Below are positions 14,466-23,182 of a stretch of 27,917 nt of DNA, piece after piece. Every line of letters starts with the position of its first letter. The first letter of the stretch is position 1. The position numbers were made by a program, and so were the translations under genes. The stretch is from positions 1-27,917 of the forward strand of contig DDIR01000144.1 in the NCBI GenBank assembly GCA_002338715.1, in the 5' to 3' direction. Source of the DNA: Phycisphaerales bacterium UBA1845 (lineage in GTDB: Bacteria > Planctomycetota > Phycisphaerae > UBA1845). The notes under the pieces were generated by a model, which saw only the letters and a list, made by a program, of their open reading frames with translations, had not been told where the DNA came from and made no database searches.

Positions 14466-17423
14466 ATGAATCGTGTCCTGATTGGAGCGTGTTTTCTTGC
14501 GTTGATGTTGTCTCTGGGTTCGTGTACAGCGCCGCCGGGGTCAAGCGGAACGCCAACAGGAGACCCGATTCCCGCGCGTGGCATGATCGTCCTTCCCGAT
14601 GGTGTCTCAATCGCCGTCAGCACCCTGCGTGTCGCGACGACGCGGGAAGACGCAACGGTTGGAGAGGACGGAAGCGTCGAAGCCGATGTGTTGGCGGACG
14701 GGCCGACGCTTGTACAAGTTTTCGATCCCGCGACGGACAAACTTGTGCTCCTTGGTTACTTGGATGCGTCATCGTCGACGCCATCGGAAATCAACGCGAA
14801 GTCGACGGCTGTTGCCTTGCTCTATTTTGCCCTCGGTGCATACACACTTCCACAAGGCAACACTGCTGAGACGCTCGAACTGATCGCTGCGACGCCACAA
14901 TGTGCCGAGTTAACAGCCACGATCGAAGCCCGTCTTGTTGCCAACCCGACAGCGCTCTCCGACGACGATGCCGAATTGTATGACGCAGTACTGGCGGCGG
15001 CCGACGCAGTGCGCGAAGCGGAATTAAATGGCAGTCAACTGCGCACGCGATCAGCGAAATCCCGAACCTTGCGCACCGCACAGGCTGAGGACGATGCGCT
15101 GATTCTCTTGGATCCAGACGCCAACACGCAACAGAGTGGCTTGACTGCGCTTCAGAATCCTGATGGTCCGGGGTTTGTGGTGACGAACAGCTACCGTCGG
15201 CGTGCGAGGATGTTCGTCTACCGCACCGGGACGGCGGATGCCCAGGGCGCGCTGACCGAGGTTTCGCCGCCGGAGGAAGTTGTCGCTGATGTAAACGTAC
15301 CAAGTACGTTTCGCCTGGAATTGATCTCTGCGCTTTTTTCGCCCATCACGGGCGCGACCGCATTTGCGCCGGTGACAACTGCGCCCACACTTCTTGAACG
15401 CGATCCAAACGCCGCAAAGACCTACTACGAAATTGTTATCCTTGGTCCCGCATTCAGCACCGAACTCGCGCCGATCATGAGCGACGCACGCTTCTTTCCA
15501 TTTGCGGGCGAGTGGAACGATGCGCTCGACAGCGCTCGATTCGAAATGTTCACGCTCGACTTTCTGCTTCCGATTGTAGAGACAGCCGGTTTCGGACAAA
15601 TCGCAGCCGTTCGCACCGACGCGGTGAACGCGGCTTTGTCGCGATGGAGGTCGTTGATGGACCCCGTCCTCTTGCAGGGCGGAATTGCGCTGACGTCGCA
15701 AAGTGGATTCGCGCAGGCGGTGCACTTCATGTTGGCCTCGATGGGACCGCGCGAGCAAACCGTGTTCACGCGACAATGGGTGGAGATTGCCCAAGAGGCG
15801 TTGGAAGAGTCTGCCGCCAACCAGATCGACATCGCCCAAAGCACACGGAATATGCAACGTTTCGCGTCAGCCGCGCGGATTCTTGCGGCGGTGCAAGCCG
15901 TTCTCGAAGTGGGCGATCTCGCTGCGATCACGCACGACCTTGCGTCTTCGAACGATGCGGACAGTTGGCAGGCGACGGTGATCAGCCGAACTGTTCGCCT
16001 TGAACCGTCCGAGGCAACCGTGACGCAAAACTCGCCCTCGGTGATATTGACGGCGACGGTCAGCGGCCTTGCCGATGCGGACTTATTGTATCGTTGGAGC
16101 ACCGAGGGACGTTCTGGCGCGATCTTTGGCACGCTGCCTGGTACCGAAGGGCAGACCTTCGACACAACGGAAAAAGAAGTTCAGTACATCGCCGACATCC
16201 CAGCCATCATCCCGGGGGAAATCGATACGGTTACGGTCGAGGTGTTCGAGGATCCGGGCGACGGACAGATACCGGCTGACGCTGTTTCGCTGGGAAGCGC
16301 GACGGCTGTCATCAACGGTCCCCTTTGCGTCGAACCCGGCGAACTCGTCGACATTCCCGACCGGCGATTCCGGGCGTACATCGCGGCGCAACTCAACGTC
16401 AACACCAACGCAATTACCTGTGGGGCGATGGAGACGCTGACCAGTGTGAACCCCGGATCGATTCCAAACCTTGATTCGATCGAGGGCATCGAGTACGCGG
16501 TGAACCTTGAGTCATTTTCGTGCGGTCTGTTTTGTTTGCTCGATGATGAAGCGATCAAACCCCTGGCCGATCTTCACAAACTCCGATTCTTGGACTTGTC
16601 GAGTAACCCGATCAGCGATCTCAGCCCGCTCCGCAACCTGACGCAGCTTGAGAGCTTTGCGATAACCAGTGGGGTGAGTGATCTTTCGCCGATTTCCGGT
16701 GCGACCGGTATGAAGTCGCTGGACATTCGTCAAACCGATGTGACGAGTCTTGCGCCCCTGGCATCCATGAGCGGGCTCTTGTCGATCAATGCGCATGCGT
16801 CAGCTGTGACGGATATTTCAGGGCTGGCTGGCAAGCCGCAAATGAACACGGTCATTCTCTCGAGCACACACGTGTCCGACATCAGTGCGTTGGCCGATGC
16901 GGAAAGTCTGGAGACGCTTGATCTGGAGTTTGCAGACGTCGAAGACATCAGTGCCCTAGCAAACAAGCCGAGTCTGCGGACGCTCGACCTGAGCGGCAAC
17001 AACGTCAAGGATGTCTCGCCGCTTCGGGAGTCGACCGAACTGACGCTGCTTGATCTAGCCGACAATCAAGTGATGGACATCGAACCACTGACCGATTTGC
17101 TGAACATGGCGAATCTTAATCTCGACCGCAACGACATCGACACTTTGATTCCGTTGCGAGGCATGACCGGGATGCGCGATCTTTATGTCAGTCTCAATCC
17201 GCGTCTTGGAAGCCTTGAAGGGGTCAACAACATGGGTGGGCTCATCAACTTCGGTTTCGGGTTCACCGCCATCAGCGACCTGTCGCCGCTTTTGCAGTCC
17301 GGCGCTCAACTGACGGTCCTGGATCTTCGCTGCGTTCCGGCGGCCAACGACACGGATAACATCCAGGAGTTTCGCGATCGGGGGATTCAGGTATTCATCC
17401 GAAATGACAATTGCGATCAATAA
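14466..17423 (+). CDS. Large lipoprotein with Ig-like and internalin-type LRR domains
   Basis: The ATG at 14466 gives a signal peptide with lipobox SLGSC (Cys20). The 985-residue product should be lipid-anchored and exposed. Residues ~25-510 are a largely unrecognised region that may start with a carboxypeptidase-regulatory-like beta domain. Residues ~515-620 look Ig-like (TVRLEPSEATVTQNSPSVIL, YRWSTEG). Residues ~655-965 hold about twelve 21-23-residue leucine-rich repeats of the SDS22/internalin type, for example LRFLDLSSNPISDLSPLRNL and LRTLDLSGNNVKDVSPLRES. A short Cys-containing cap (RCVP...NDNCDQ) closes the protein. Such LRRs bind proteins. A promoter is suggested at 14297-14326. Confidence 0.85.
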   Translation: MNRVLIGACFLALMLSLGSCTAPPGSSGTPTGDPIPARGMIVLPDGVSIAVSTLRVATTREDATVGEDGSVEADVLADGPTLVQVFDPATDKLVLLGYLDASSSTPSEINAKSTAVALLYFALGAYTLPQGNTAETLELIAATPQCAELTATIEARLVANPTALSDDDAELYDAVLAAADAVREAELNGSQLRTRSAKSRTLRTAQAEDDALILLDPDANTQQSGLTALQNPDGPGFVVTNSYRRRARMFVYRTGTADAQGALTEVSPPEEVVADVNVPSTFRLELISALFSPITGATAFAPVTTAPTLLERDPNAAKTYYEIVILGPAFSTELAPIMSDARFFPFAGEWNDALDSARFEMFTLDFLLPIVETAGFGQIAAVRTDAVNAALSRWRSLMDPVLLQGGIALTSQSGFAQAVHFMLASMGPREQTVFTRQWVEIAQEALEESAANQIDIAQSTRNMQRFASAARILAAVQAVLEVGDLAAITHDLASSNDADSWQATVISRTVRLEPSEATVTQNSPSVILTATVSGLADADLLYRWSTEGRSGAIFGTLPGTEGQTFDTTEKEVQYIADIPAIIPGEIDTVTVEVFEDPGDGQIPADAVSLGSATAVINGPLCVEPGELVDIPDRRFRAYIAAQLNVNTNAITCGAMETLTSVNPGSIPNLDSIEGIEYAVNLESFSCGLFCLLDDEAIKPLADLHKLRFLDLSSNPISDLSPLRNLTQLESFAITSGVSDLSPISGATGMKSLDIRQTDVTSLAPLASMSGLLSINAHASAVTDISGLAGKPQMNTVILSSTHVSDISALADAESLETLDLEFADVEDISALANKPSLRTLDLSGNNVKDVSPLRESTELTLLDLADNQVMDIEPLTDLLNMANLNLDRNDIDTLIPLRGMTGMRDLYVSLNPRLGSLEGVNNMGGLINFGFGFTAISDLSPLLQSGAQLTVLDLRCVPAANDTDNIQEFRDRGIQVFIRNDNCDQ

Positions 17424-17489
17424 GCCTGCCGGGGGCCTTGGACGCAACGGGTGGGGCGCGTTTGAATCTCCCCATCGGCAATCCGTCCA

Positions 17490-17519
17490 TTGGAAAAAAC
17501 CGGCAACATAATGTATATC
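17490..17519 (+). promoter_or_regulatory. Possible promoter for thiolase gene
   Basis: TTGGAA (17490-17495) and TATATC (17514-17519) are spaced by 18 bp. The hexamers are only fair matches. The site lies ~200 nt before the thiolase start, within a 299-nt gap that otherwise shows no feature. Confidence 0.3.
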
Positions 17520-17722
17520 TGCGTCCAGACTCCTAGGCGATGCAAGGAATCATTGAAGGTCGTGTTGTGCGAATGACCCCTTGGTTTTGCGAGTCTCGGA
17601 TTTTGAATCAGTCACCCCGAACCCTTTTCCTTAAGGTACGCATTGAGCCGCCTGATTCGTGAGGGCAATGATCTGCGTGCTGCAAAATGAGGCTGGCAGT
17701 GAAAACGTGCCAGGCTTTTTGA

Positions 17723-18928
17723 ATGACTCGTCGCGCTGCTGTGATTGCCGCTGTCCGCACCCCGATCGGACGCTATGCTGGAAGCCTCGCCTCGGTTCGA
17801 CCTGATGATCTTGCGGCGATCGTCATTCGGTCTGTGGTCGAACGGACTGGGATCGATGCGTCGTTGATCGATGACGTTTACTTCGGTGCCGCGAACCAAG
17901 CCGGTGAAGACAACCGCAACGTCGCGCGGATGGCCGCATTGCTGGCCGGTCTGCCGGAGACCGTCCCGGGTTCGACGGTGAACCGTCTGTGCGCTTCCGG
18001 GCTGGAAGCCGTCAACATCGCGGCTCGGATGATCGAAGCAAATCACGGGGACGTCTTCGTCGCGGGCGGTGTCGAGTCGATGAGTCGTGCGCCGTACGTT
18101 CTAAGTAAAGCCGATACCGCGTACGGGCGTACGCAGGAGATATTCGACACATCGATCGGATGGCGATTCGTCAACCCGAAGCTGGCTGAATTGCATCATC
18201 CGTTTGCGATGGGGGAGACGGCAGAGAACGTCGCGCGAAGGCACGGCATCGATCGCGAGGCGCAGGACCGCTTCGCACTCTCAAGCCAGCAAAAGTGGGC
18301 CGAAGCGCATAGGAGCGGCGCTTTCAGCAATGAAATCGTATCCGTCGAAATTCCGCAGCGAAAAGGTCCATCGCTGATCGTGGATACCGACGAACATCCG
18401 CGCCCCGATGTCACCATGGAGCAGTTGGCCAAACTTCGCCCGGTGTTCGCCACGGATGACAAAGGGACGGTGACGGCTGGGAATTCTTCCGGCGTCAATG
18501 ATGGGGCAGCCGCTTTGCTAATCGTCGAAGCGTCGAAAGCGGCAGCGTTGGGACTTAAACCGATTGCATTCGTCGGGTGCAGCGCGTCAGCCGGTGTCGA
18601 TCCCGCTTACATGGGACTCGGTCCGATTCCGGCGATTCAGAAAGTGATGGGCAGGGCGGGGCTGGCGATCGATGACTTCGGACTGATCGAAATCAACGAG
18701 GCCTTCGCCGCGCAATCCATCGCATGCCAGCGCGAACTTGGGTTCGACGAAGCCAGACTCAATGTGATGGGCGGTGCGATCGCAGTCGGACATCCCCTGG
18801 GATGCAGCGGCGCGCGGATCGCGACAACCCTCATCCACGAGATGAAGCGGCGCGGTGTCGAGCGTGGGTTAGCCGCCCTTTGTGTCGGCGTCGGCCAGGG
18901 GCTCGCGACGGTTTTTGAAAGTGCCTAA
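17723..18928 (+). CDS. pcaF: Thiolase, 3-oxoadipyl-CoA thiolase (PcaF/PaaJ) type
   Basis: Thiolases cleave 3-oxoacyl-CoA with CoA to acetyl-CoA and a shortened acyl-CoA. All catalytic residues are present: nucleophile Cys90 (NRLCASG), NEAFA, His357 (GHPLG) and Cys387 (CVGVGQG). Several segments resemble PcaF/PaaJ more than generic acetoacetyl-CoA thiolases: [51 protein letters not shown] and EHPRP. The length of 401 is typical. An in-frame TGA ends directly before the ATG, so the start is fixed although no ribosome binding site is clear. It converges on the aminotransferase gene with 9 nt between stops and probably performs the last step of the pathway encoded there. No aromatic catabolic genes are nearby. 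Confidence 0.88.
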   Translation: MTRRAAVIAAVRTPIGRYAGSLASVRPDDLAAIVIRSVVERTGIDASLIDDVYFGAANQAGEDNRNVARMAALLAGLPETVPGSTVNRLCASGLEAVNIAARMIEANHGDVFVAGGVESMSRAPYVLSKADTAYGRTQEIFDTSIGWRFVNPKLAELHHPFAMGETAENVARRHGIDREAQDRFALSSQQKWAEAHRSGAFSNEIVSVEIPQRKGPSLIVDTDEHPRPDVTMEQLAKLRPVFATDDKGTVTAGNSSGVNDGAAALLIVEASKAAALGLKPIAFVGCSASAGVDPAYMGLGPIPAIQKVMGRAGLAIDDFGLIEINEAFAAQSIACQRELGFDEARLNVMGGAIAVGHPLGCSGARIATTLIHEMKRRGVERGLAALCVGVGQGLATVFESA

Positions 18929-18937
18929 GTTGAAGCC

Positions 18938-20260
18938 CTAAGGCATCGACGCGATCTTGGCGAATCCTGATTCCATCGCCGCGACCAGTGCATCGATCTC
19001 GACTTCGGTCATTGGCGTTGAAAGCGTCGCCGAACACGTGTTGACCATAATAAATCCCGAATCGAACAAGTGTTCGAGCAAGGTCGCCAACCGCGCCTTT
19101 TCCGCATCGGTGTTGAAGGACTCGCGGAAGTTTCTCGGCGCGTTTTCCTTCATGTGCACGCGCAACATCGATCCGCCACCGGTGACACTAGCGCGAGCGC
19201 CGGTCGAAGCAATTGCTTTGTTGATCCCTGCGGTCGCGCGTTCGGCGAGGGCGTTGAGTCGCTTGACTGCGGCTTGATCAAAAAGCTTCATCGCCGCATC
19301 CCCTGCCGATGTTGAGATCGGGTTTGCAGAAAACGTACCGGAGTGGGGGAACAGGTACCGTTTGGAACCGGGATTGAGGACGTCCATGATTTCGGCACGT
19401 CCTGCAACTGCGCCGATCGGAAAACCGCCGCCGATAATCTTGCCCAGTGCGGTGAGGTCCGGTGTGATGTTGTACCGGGATTGCAGCCCGCCATGCTCCG
19501 TCCGAAACGTGATGACCTCATCAAGAACCAGTAGACTGTTGTTTTCCCGCACCCAATTCTGAATCGCTTCGAGGTAACCGGGATCGGCAAGGTTTAAGCC
19601 GGCGCGGTGGGGCATCAGGTCCAAAAGGACGCATGCGATTTCGTCGGCGTGCTCGTTGAGCAGTTTGATCGCCCGCTCAGTATCGTTAAACGGCAGGACG
19701 ACGACATCATGCAGCGTAGAATCAGGCGTTCCGTGTACCAGCGGAACCGACTGCGGATGATCTTCACTGCCCCAATTGCTTGGCGTCGGGGCCTGCGATA
19801 CTTCGGCGTAGTCGTACACGCCATGATAAGCGCCTTCGACTTTCGCGATCTTGTACTTTTCGGTGTGGGCTCGGCTGGCTTTGATCGCGACCATGATCGC
19901 TTCGGTGCCGGAGTTTACAAAGCGCAGCATTTCAAACGACGGTGAACGCGAGCAAAGATGTTCCGCGTACAACACCTCGGCTTCAGTCCCCATCATAAAC
20001 GCCGTTCCGCGGGCCATCTGTTCGGAAACAACCCGAACGATCTCCGGATGGGCGTGTCCATGGATGAGGGAGGCCATGTTGTTTGAAAAGTCGATGCGGG
20101 TGACGCCATCGATGTCGGTGACTCGGCAGCCTTCGCCATGGTCGACGTATGCCGGGTGTGGCGAACGTAGAATGGCATTGCGTGAGACACCGCCGGGGAG
20201 AACTTTTTGCGCCCGGGCGAAGAGTTCAGCGCTACGAGTGATTTCGGTTTGCATTTTCAT
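18938..20260 (-). CDS. Class III PLP aminotransferase, GSAM-like (beta-amino acid type?)
   Basis: The 440-residue enzyme has the class III fold markers: NSGTEA (~117-121), AYHGVYD (~144), Asp247 in LVLDEVITFR that contacts the PLP nitrogen, and PLP-lysine Lys274 in ALGKIIGGGFPIGAVAGR. It resembles glutamate-1-semialdehyde aminomutase, but the N-terminal PGGVNSPVR segment of true GSAM is replaced by PGGVSRNAIL (Arg27). Beta-amino acid aminotransferases belong to this same branch and use an arginine in this region for the carboxylate. A heme role is unlikely because it is the last gene of an operon with an aminomutase and a CoA transferase. I infer that it removes the 3-amino group of the aminomutase product. 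Its ATG overlaps the upstream stop as ATGA. Confidence 0.82.
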   Translation of the reverse strand: MKMQTEITRSAELFARAQKVLPGGVSRNAILRSPHPAYVDHGEGCRVTDIDGVTRIDFSNNMASLIHGHAHPEIVRVVSEQMARGTAFMMGTEAEVLYAEHLCSRSPSFEMLRFVNSGTEAIMVAIKASRAHTEKYKIAKVEGAYHGVYDYAEVSQAPTPSNWGSEDHPQSVPLVHGTPDSTLHDVVVLPFNDTERAIKLLNEHADEIACVLLDLMPHRAGLNLADPGYLEAIQNWVRENNSLLVLDEVITFRTEHGGLQSRYNITPDLTALGKIIGGGFPIGAVAGRAEIMDVLNPGSKRYLFPHSGTFSANPISTSAGDAAMKLFDQAAVKRLNALAERATAGINKAIASTGARASVTGGGSMLRVHMKENAPRNFRESFNTDAEKARLATLLEHLFDSGFIMVNTCSATLSTPMTEVEIDALVAAMESGFAKIASMP

Positions 20261-20940
20261 TTCTTGTCTGCCGTCGCGTCTTCGCGCTTGGGAATGATAG
20301 GAGCCCCGGTTTGCTCTTGCACATGTTCAAAGTCGATGCCCGGGGCAAGTTCGACAACCTCGAACCCCTTGGGCGTCACATCGATCACTGCAAGATCCGT
20401 GTAAATACGATTGACGACGCCAAGCCCGGTGAGCGGGTATGTGCACGACTCGACCAGTTTGGGCTCGCCGGTCTTGGTTGTGTGCTGCGTGATGACATAG
20501 ATCGATTTGACGCCTGCAACGAGGTCCATCGCGCCGCCGACTGCTGGAATTGCATCGGGTTCACCGGTTGACCAGTTCGCCAGGTCGCCGTTCTGCGCGA
20601 CCTGAAGCGCGCCAAGCACACAAAGGTCGATATGCCCGCCGCGGATCATGACAAAACTGTCGGCGTGGTGAAAATACGCCGCACCCGGCATCGCCGTGAC
20701 CTGGCGCTTGCCCGCGTTGATCAGTTCAGGGTCGCCTTGGCCCGCTGCGGGCGAAGGTCCCATTCCAATCAATCCATTTTCAGTGTGATAGATGAACGTC
20801 CGGCCTTCGGGCACATACTTGGCGACGAGTTCGGGAATGCCAATGCCGAGATTCACGTACGAACCGTTCGCGATATCCTGTGCCAGTCGGGCGGCCATCT
20901 CGTCACGCGACCAGCCCATACGCGATTCTTTGCTTGTCAT
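20257..20940 (-). CDS. pcaJ: 3-oxoacid CoA-transferase subunit B, PcaJ-like
   Basis: This is the catalytic subunit of a class I CoA transferase, which moves CoA from a donor such as succinyl-CoA to a 3-oxo acid through a glutamyl-CoA intermediate. The catalytic Glu54 lies in HTENGLIGMGPSP. Other family segments are YVNLGIGIPELVAKYVPEG, INAGKRQVT, FHHADSFVMIRGGHID, LGALQV, GDLANW, IPAVGGAMDL, TKTGEPKLVESCTYPLTG and YTDLAVIDVTP. They resemble 3-oxoadipate CoA-transferase PcaJ, and the length of 227 is usual. Start and stop overlap both neighbours by 4 nt (ATGA), so the operon is translationally coupled. The true substrate may differ from 3-oxoadipate. Confidence 0.88.
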   Translation of the reverse strand: MTSKESRMGWSRDEMAARLAQDIANGSYVNLGIGIPELVAKYVPEGRTFIYHTENGLIGMGPSPAAGQGDPELINAGKRQVTAMPGAAYFHHADSFVMIRGGHIDLCVLGALQVAQNGDLANWSTGEPDAIPAVGGAMDLVAGVKSIYVITQHTTKTGEPKLVESCTYPLTGLGVVNRIYTDLAVIDVTPKGFEVVELAPGIDFEHVQEQTGAPIIPKREDATADKK

Positions 20941-21647
20941 GGGTAGCTGGCCCCCGCGGCTACGAGTTCGGATTCGTGGGCTGGTTGGGCAACATGCACC
21001 ACGCGATCGACAAAGATGCCCGGTGTGACAATCGTCTCGGGATCGATGTCACCTGCTTCGACGACATGTTGAACCTGCACGATCGTGGTGTCAGCCGCCG
21101 TCGCCATGATGGGGCCGAAGTTGCGCGCCGTCTTGTTGTAAAGAAGGTTGCCATGCACGTCGGCAGTGCGGGCTTTGATGATGGTGAAGTCCGCTTTGAG
21201 ACCTCGCTCCATCACATAGGTCTTGCCATCGAACTCGCGTAGCTCTTTGCCCTCTGCGAGCGGCGTACCGACAGCTGCCGGCGTGTAGAATGCCGGGATG
21301 CCTGCGCCGCCGCATCGGATGCGCTCAGCCAATGTTCCCTGCGGGACCAGTTCGAGCGTGATGCGGCCGTCACGGTACAACTCGGTGAAGACGGTTGAGT
21401 TTGCCGTTCTCGGATACGAGCAGATTGCTTTCGACACGCGCCCGGCTTTGATGAGAGCCGCAAGTCCGACTTCGCCCGAACCGGTGTTGTTGCTGATGAT
21501 GGTCAGGCCAGACGCCCCCTGATCGATCAGCGCGTGAAGCAATTCGACCGGACTACCCGCTTCACCGAACCCGCCGATCATGATGGTCGCGCCGTCGAAG
21601 ATGTCGGCGACCGCCTCATGCGCGGTGTTCACTCGCTTGTCGATCAT
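20937..21647 (-). CDS. pcaI: 3-oxoacid CoA-transferase subunit A, PcaI-like
   Basis: This is the partner subunit of the class I CoA transferase. Recognisable segments are GATIMIGGFGEAGSPVELL, LTIISNNTGSGEVGLAALI, CSYPR, ELVPQGTLAERIRCGGAGI, PAFYTPAAVGTPLAEGKE and ARNFGPIMATAA. The last three follow PcaI closely. I start it at the ATG at 21647, whose ATGA overlaps the aminomutase stop. An upstream ATG at 21683 lies inside the preceding gene and would give a 12-residue extension unlike the family. The length of 236 residues is normal. Both subunits are adjacent, in the usual A-B order, which supports a functional heteromer. Confidence 0.88.
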   Translation of the reverse strand: MIDKRVNTAHEAVADIFDGATIMIGGFGEAGSPVELLHALIDQGASGLTIISNNTGSGEVGLAALIKAGRVSKAICSYPRTANSTVFTELYRDGRITLELVPQGTLAERIRCGGAGIPAFYTPAAVGTPLAEGKELREFDGKTYVMERGLKADFTIIKARTADVHGNLLYNKTARNFGPIMATAADTTIVQVQHVVEAGDIDPETIVTPGIFVDRVVHVAQPAHESELVAAGASYP

Positions 21648-23110
21648 CCCGCACACCCTGGTTTGTTTGCTGGAGTCGAACAACTGCTGGGTGCTTCGCC
21701 GGATTTCTTGACGCGGTTGTAGTTATATAGACCGGCTTCGTCGAAGAGGACGCGATCGGCGTAGTCGTCAAACCAAACCGCCTTCGGATTGCGACCGACG
21801 ATACAGACCTTGCCTTTGTCAGGCGCACCACCCGCGTTGCGGAGAATCTTGAAGATCACGACGCCGTTTTCGGAACCGGGCAAACCTGGAATTGGTTCGT
21901 TGGTGACAGCCGCCACTTCGGTCTTGCCCTTGTAGTGGGTGATGGAAAGCTTGGCGTGACACTCAACACCAGACAAACCTCGCTGTGAGGTGTTGAGGAC
22001 GTTCCACGCTTCCTCGATGGGAATGTTAAACGCCTTGTAAGCGACGATGTCGCGGCCGCAGAAGAAGTAGTGGTTCTCGCCGCCCGCCCGTTTGAACTCG
22101 CGCTGGAGGATGCGGAGCGCATCGGGATCATCGTTAATGCCTTTGATGATCGGGGCTTGGTTCTCGACCGTAAGCCATCCGCGAGAAACGAGCCCGCGCA
22201 TCGCTGCACCCGTGTCGGGAATCCACTGCTTGAAGCCTTTTTCGTCTTCAATGTAGTTGCCGTTTTCGTCCTTGGCGAGGATTTCATCGGGATGCTGGAA
22301 GTGCAGCATGAAGTGCATCCCGACTTGCGGATAGGTCTCGTGGAACTTATCGAGCATCGCGAGCAGTGTGCTGTCGAATCGCTTCGGATAGAAGGCCATC
22401 TCTTTCGTTCCGATGCGAATGGATTCGATACCCGCTTCTGCAAGCGCGCCGAACCATGCCGCCAGCTTCGAATTGCTGAGAACCATCGCATCACCACCCG
22501 AAAGCAGTATCTCGCGAAGTTTCTCGCGACCGCTTTCTGGATGACGTCCACCGTTTGCCGCGACGGCTGCATTGTGTTCCTTGATGTACGCGACGATTTC
22601 AGGAATCTGAGCCAAGCCCTTTTTCGCGACGGTACCGTCCTGACGCTCGATTTCCTTACGGGCGATGAGTTCTTCGCGATAGCAAAAGCGGCAATGCGCC
22701 GAGCACGTCGAGATGACGTACATCAATCCCATTTCGTACTTGTGGAGCAGACCTTCGACGGGTGAGTAGTCCATCTGGTAACCGGGATCTTCGGAACCCT
22801 GAAGGTTGTCGGTCTCATCCGGACTGGCTTTGACGATTCGGCTGATCGCTTTGGAATTCTTGGCCAACTCGTAAAAGTGCCGCGTGATCTTGACGGGCAT
22901 ACGCTGTTCAACGTCGCGTTCGGTGCCCTTGAGGAGCCGCAGGGACGCGACCTCGCCGCTCGTATAGAAATGCAGCATGTCCTCCGGCGCTTTTTCGTCG
23001 AAGAAGGGCGACAGACCGTTGATGATGTCGCGCTGGTATTGGGTATCCACGACCGAGTCGAGAAATGCCTGTTCCCGTGCGGTGGGGACGTGTTTTAGCT
23101 TTTGAATCAT
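21644..23110 (-). CDS. KamA-family radical SAM 2,3-aminomutase, substrate uncertain
   Basis: KamA enzymes use a [4Fe-4S] cluster, SAM and PLP to move an alpha-amino group to the beta carbon. The cluster cysteines are Cys136, Cys140 and Cys143 (CSAHCRFCYR), with Arg145 matching the substrate-carboxylate arginine. LLSGGDAMVLS matches the LLSGGDALLVS segment of lysine 2,3-aminomutase, and Lys396 in KGKTEV is the PLP lysine. The two aspartates that bind the lysine side chain (Asp293 and Asp330 in the Clostridium enzyme) align with Arg353 (FFCGRDIV) and Thr391 (LSITHY). Asp354 is adjacent, so a one-residue shift cannot be excluded. The changes favour an acidic substrate. The protein has 488 residues, with extensions at both ends. 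A weak GGAG lies 10-11 nt before the ATG. It is the first gene of the operon. Confidence 0.9.
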   Translation of the reverse strand: MIQKLKHVPTAREQAFLDSVVDTQYQRDIINGLSPFFDEKAPEDMLHFYTSGEVASLRLLKGTERDVEQRMPVKITRHFYELAKNSKAISRIVKASPDETDNLQGSEDPGYQMDYSPVEGLLHKYEMGLMYVISTCSAHCRFCYREELIARKEIERQDGTVAKKGLAQIPEIVAYIKEHNAAVAANGGRHPESGREKLREILLSGGDAMVLSNSKLAAWFGALAEAGIESIRIGTKEMAFYPKRFDSTLLAMLDKFHETYPQVGMHFMLHFQHPDEILAKDENGNYIEDEKGFKQWIPDTGAAMRGLVSRGWLTVENQAPIIKGINDDPDALRILQREFKRAGGENHYFFCGRDIVAYKAFNIPIEEAWNVLNTSQRGLSGVECHAKLSITHYKGKTEVAAVTNEPIPGLPGSENGVVIFKILRNAGGAPDKGKVCIVGRNPKAVWFDDYADRVLFDEAGLYNYNRVKKSGEAPSSCSTPANKPGCAG

Positions 23111-23150
23111 CGATAGAACTCCGGGCCTTAACCAATTTGCTGTGGACCTC

Positions 23151-23180
23151 AGTGTAACATAGTGTACACTTTATTAGGCT
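23151..23180 (+). promoter_or_regulatory. Palindromic operator between aminomutase operon and regulator
   Basis: AGTGTACACT (23161-23170) is a perfect 10-bp palindrome. It sits in a wider imperfect one, TAACAT-AGTGTACACT-TTATTA, and a second half-site AGTGT lies at 23151-23155. It is centred in the 72-nt gap between the divergent aminomutase and RpiR genes, where it could block both promoters. A minus-strand -10-like TATGTT lies just beside it. It is the natural candidate site for the RpiR-type regulator. Confidence 0.6.
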
Positions 23181-23182
23181 GA

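Noticed and set aside
18938..20260. HemL glutamate-1-semialdehyde aminomutase for heme synthesis
   Set aside because: The PGGVNSPVR region is altered (PGGVSRNAIL) and the operon context is catabolic; kept only as a refuting possibility.
17723..21647. Aromatic (beta-ketoadipate) degradation cluster
   Set aside because: Only PcaI-, PcaJ- and PcaF-like genes are present; there is no ring-cleavage dioxygenase, cycloisomerase or lactone hydrolase, and the operon contains an aminomutase and aminotransferase instead.
18938..23110. Classical lysine fermentation or acetyl-beta-lysine osmolyte synthesis
   Set aside because: No 5,6-aminomutase (KamDE), diaminohexanoate dehydrogenase, keto-cleavage enzyme or beta-lysine acetyltransferase (AblB) is in the locus, and the aminomutase lacks the usual side-chain aspartates.
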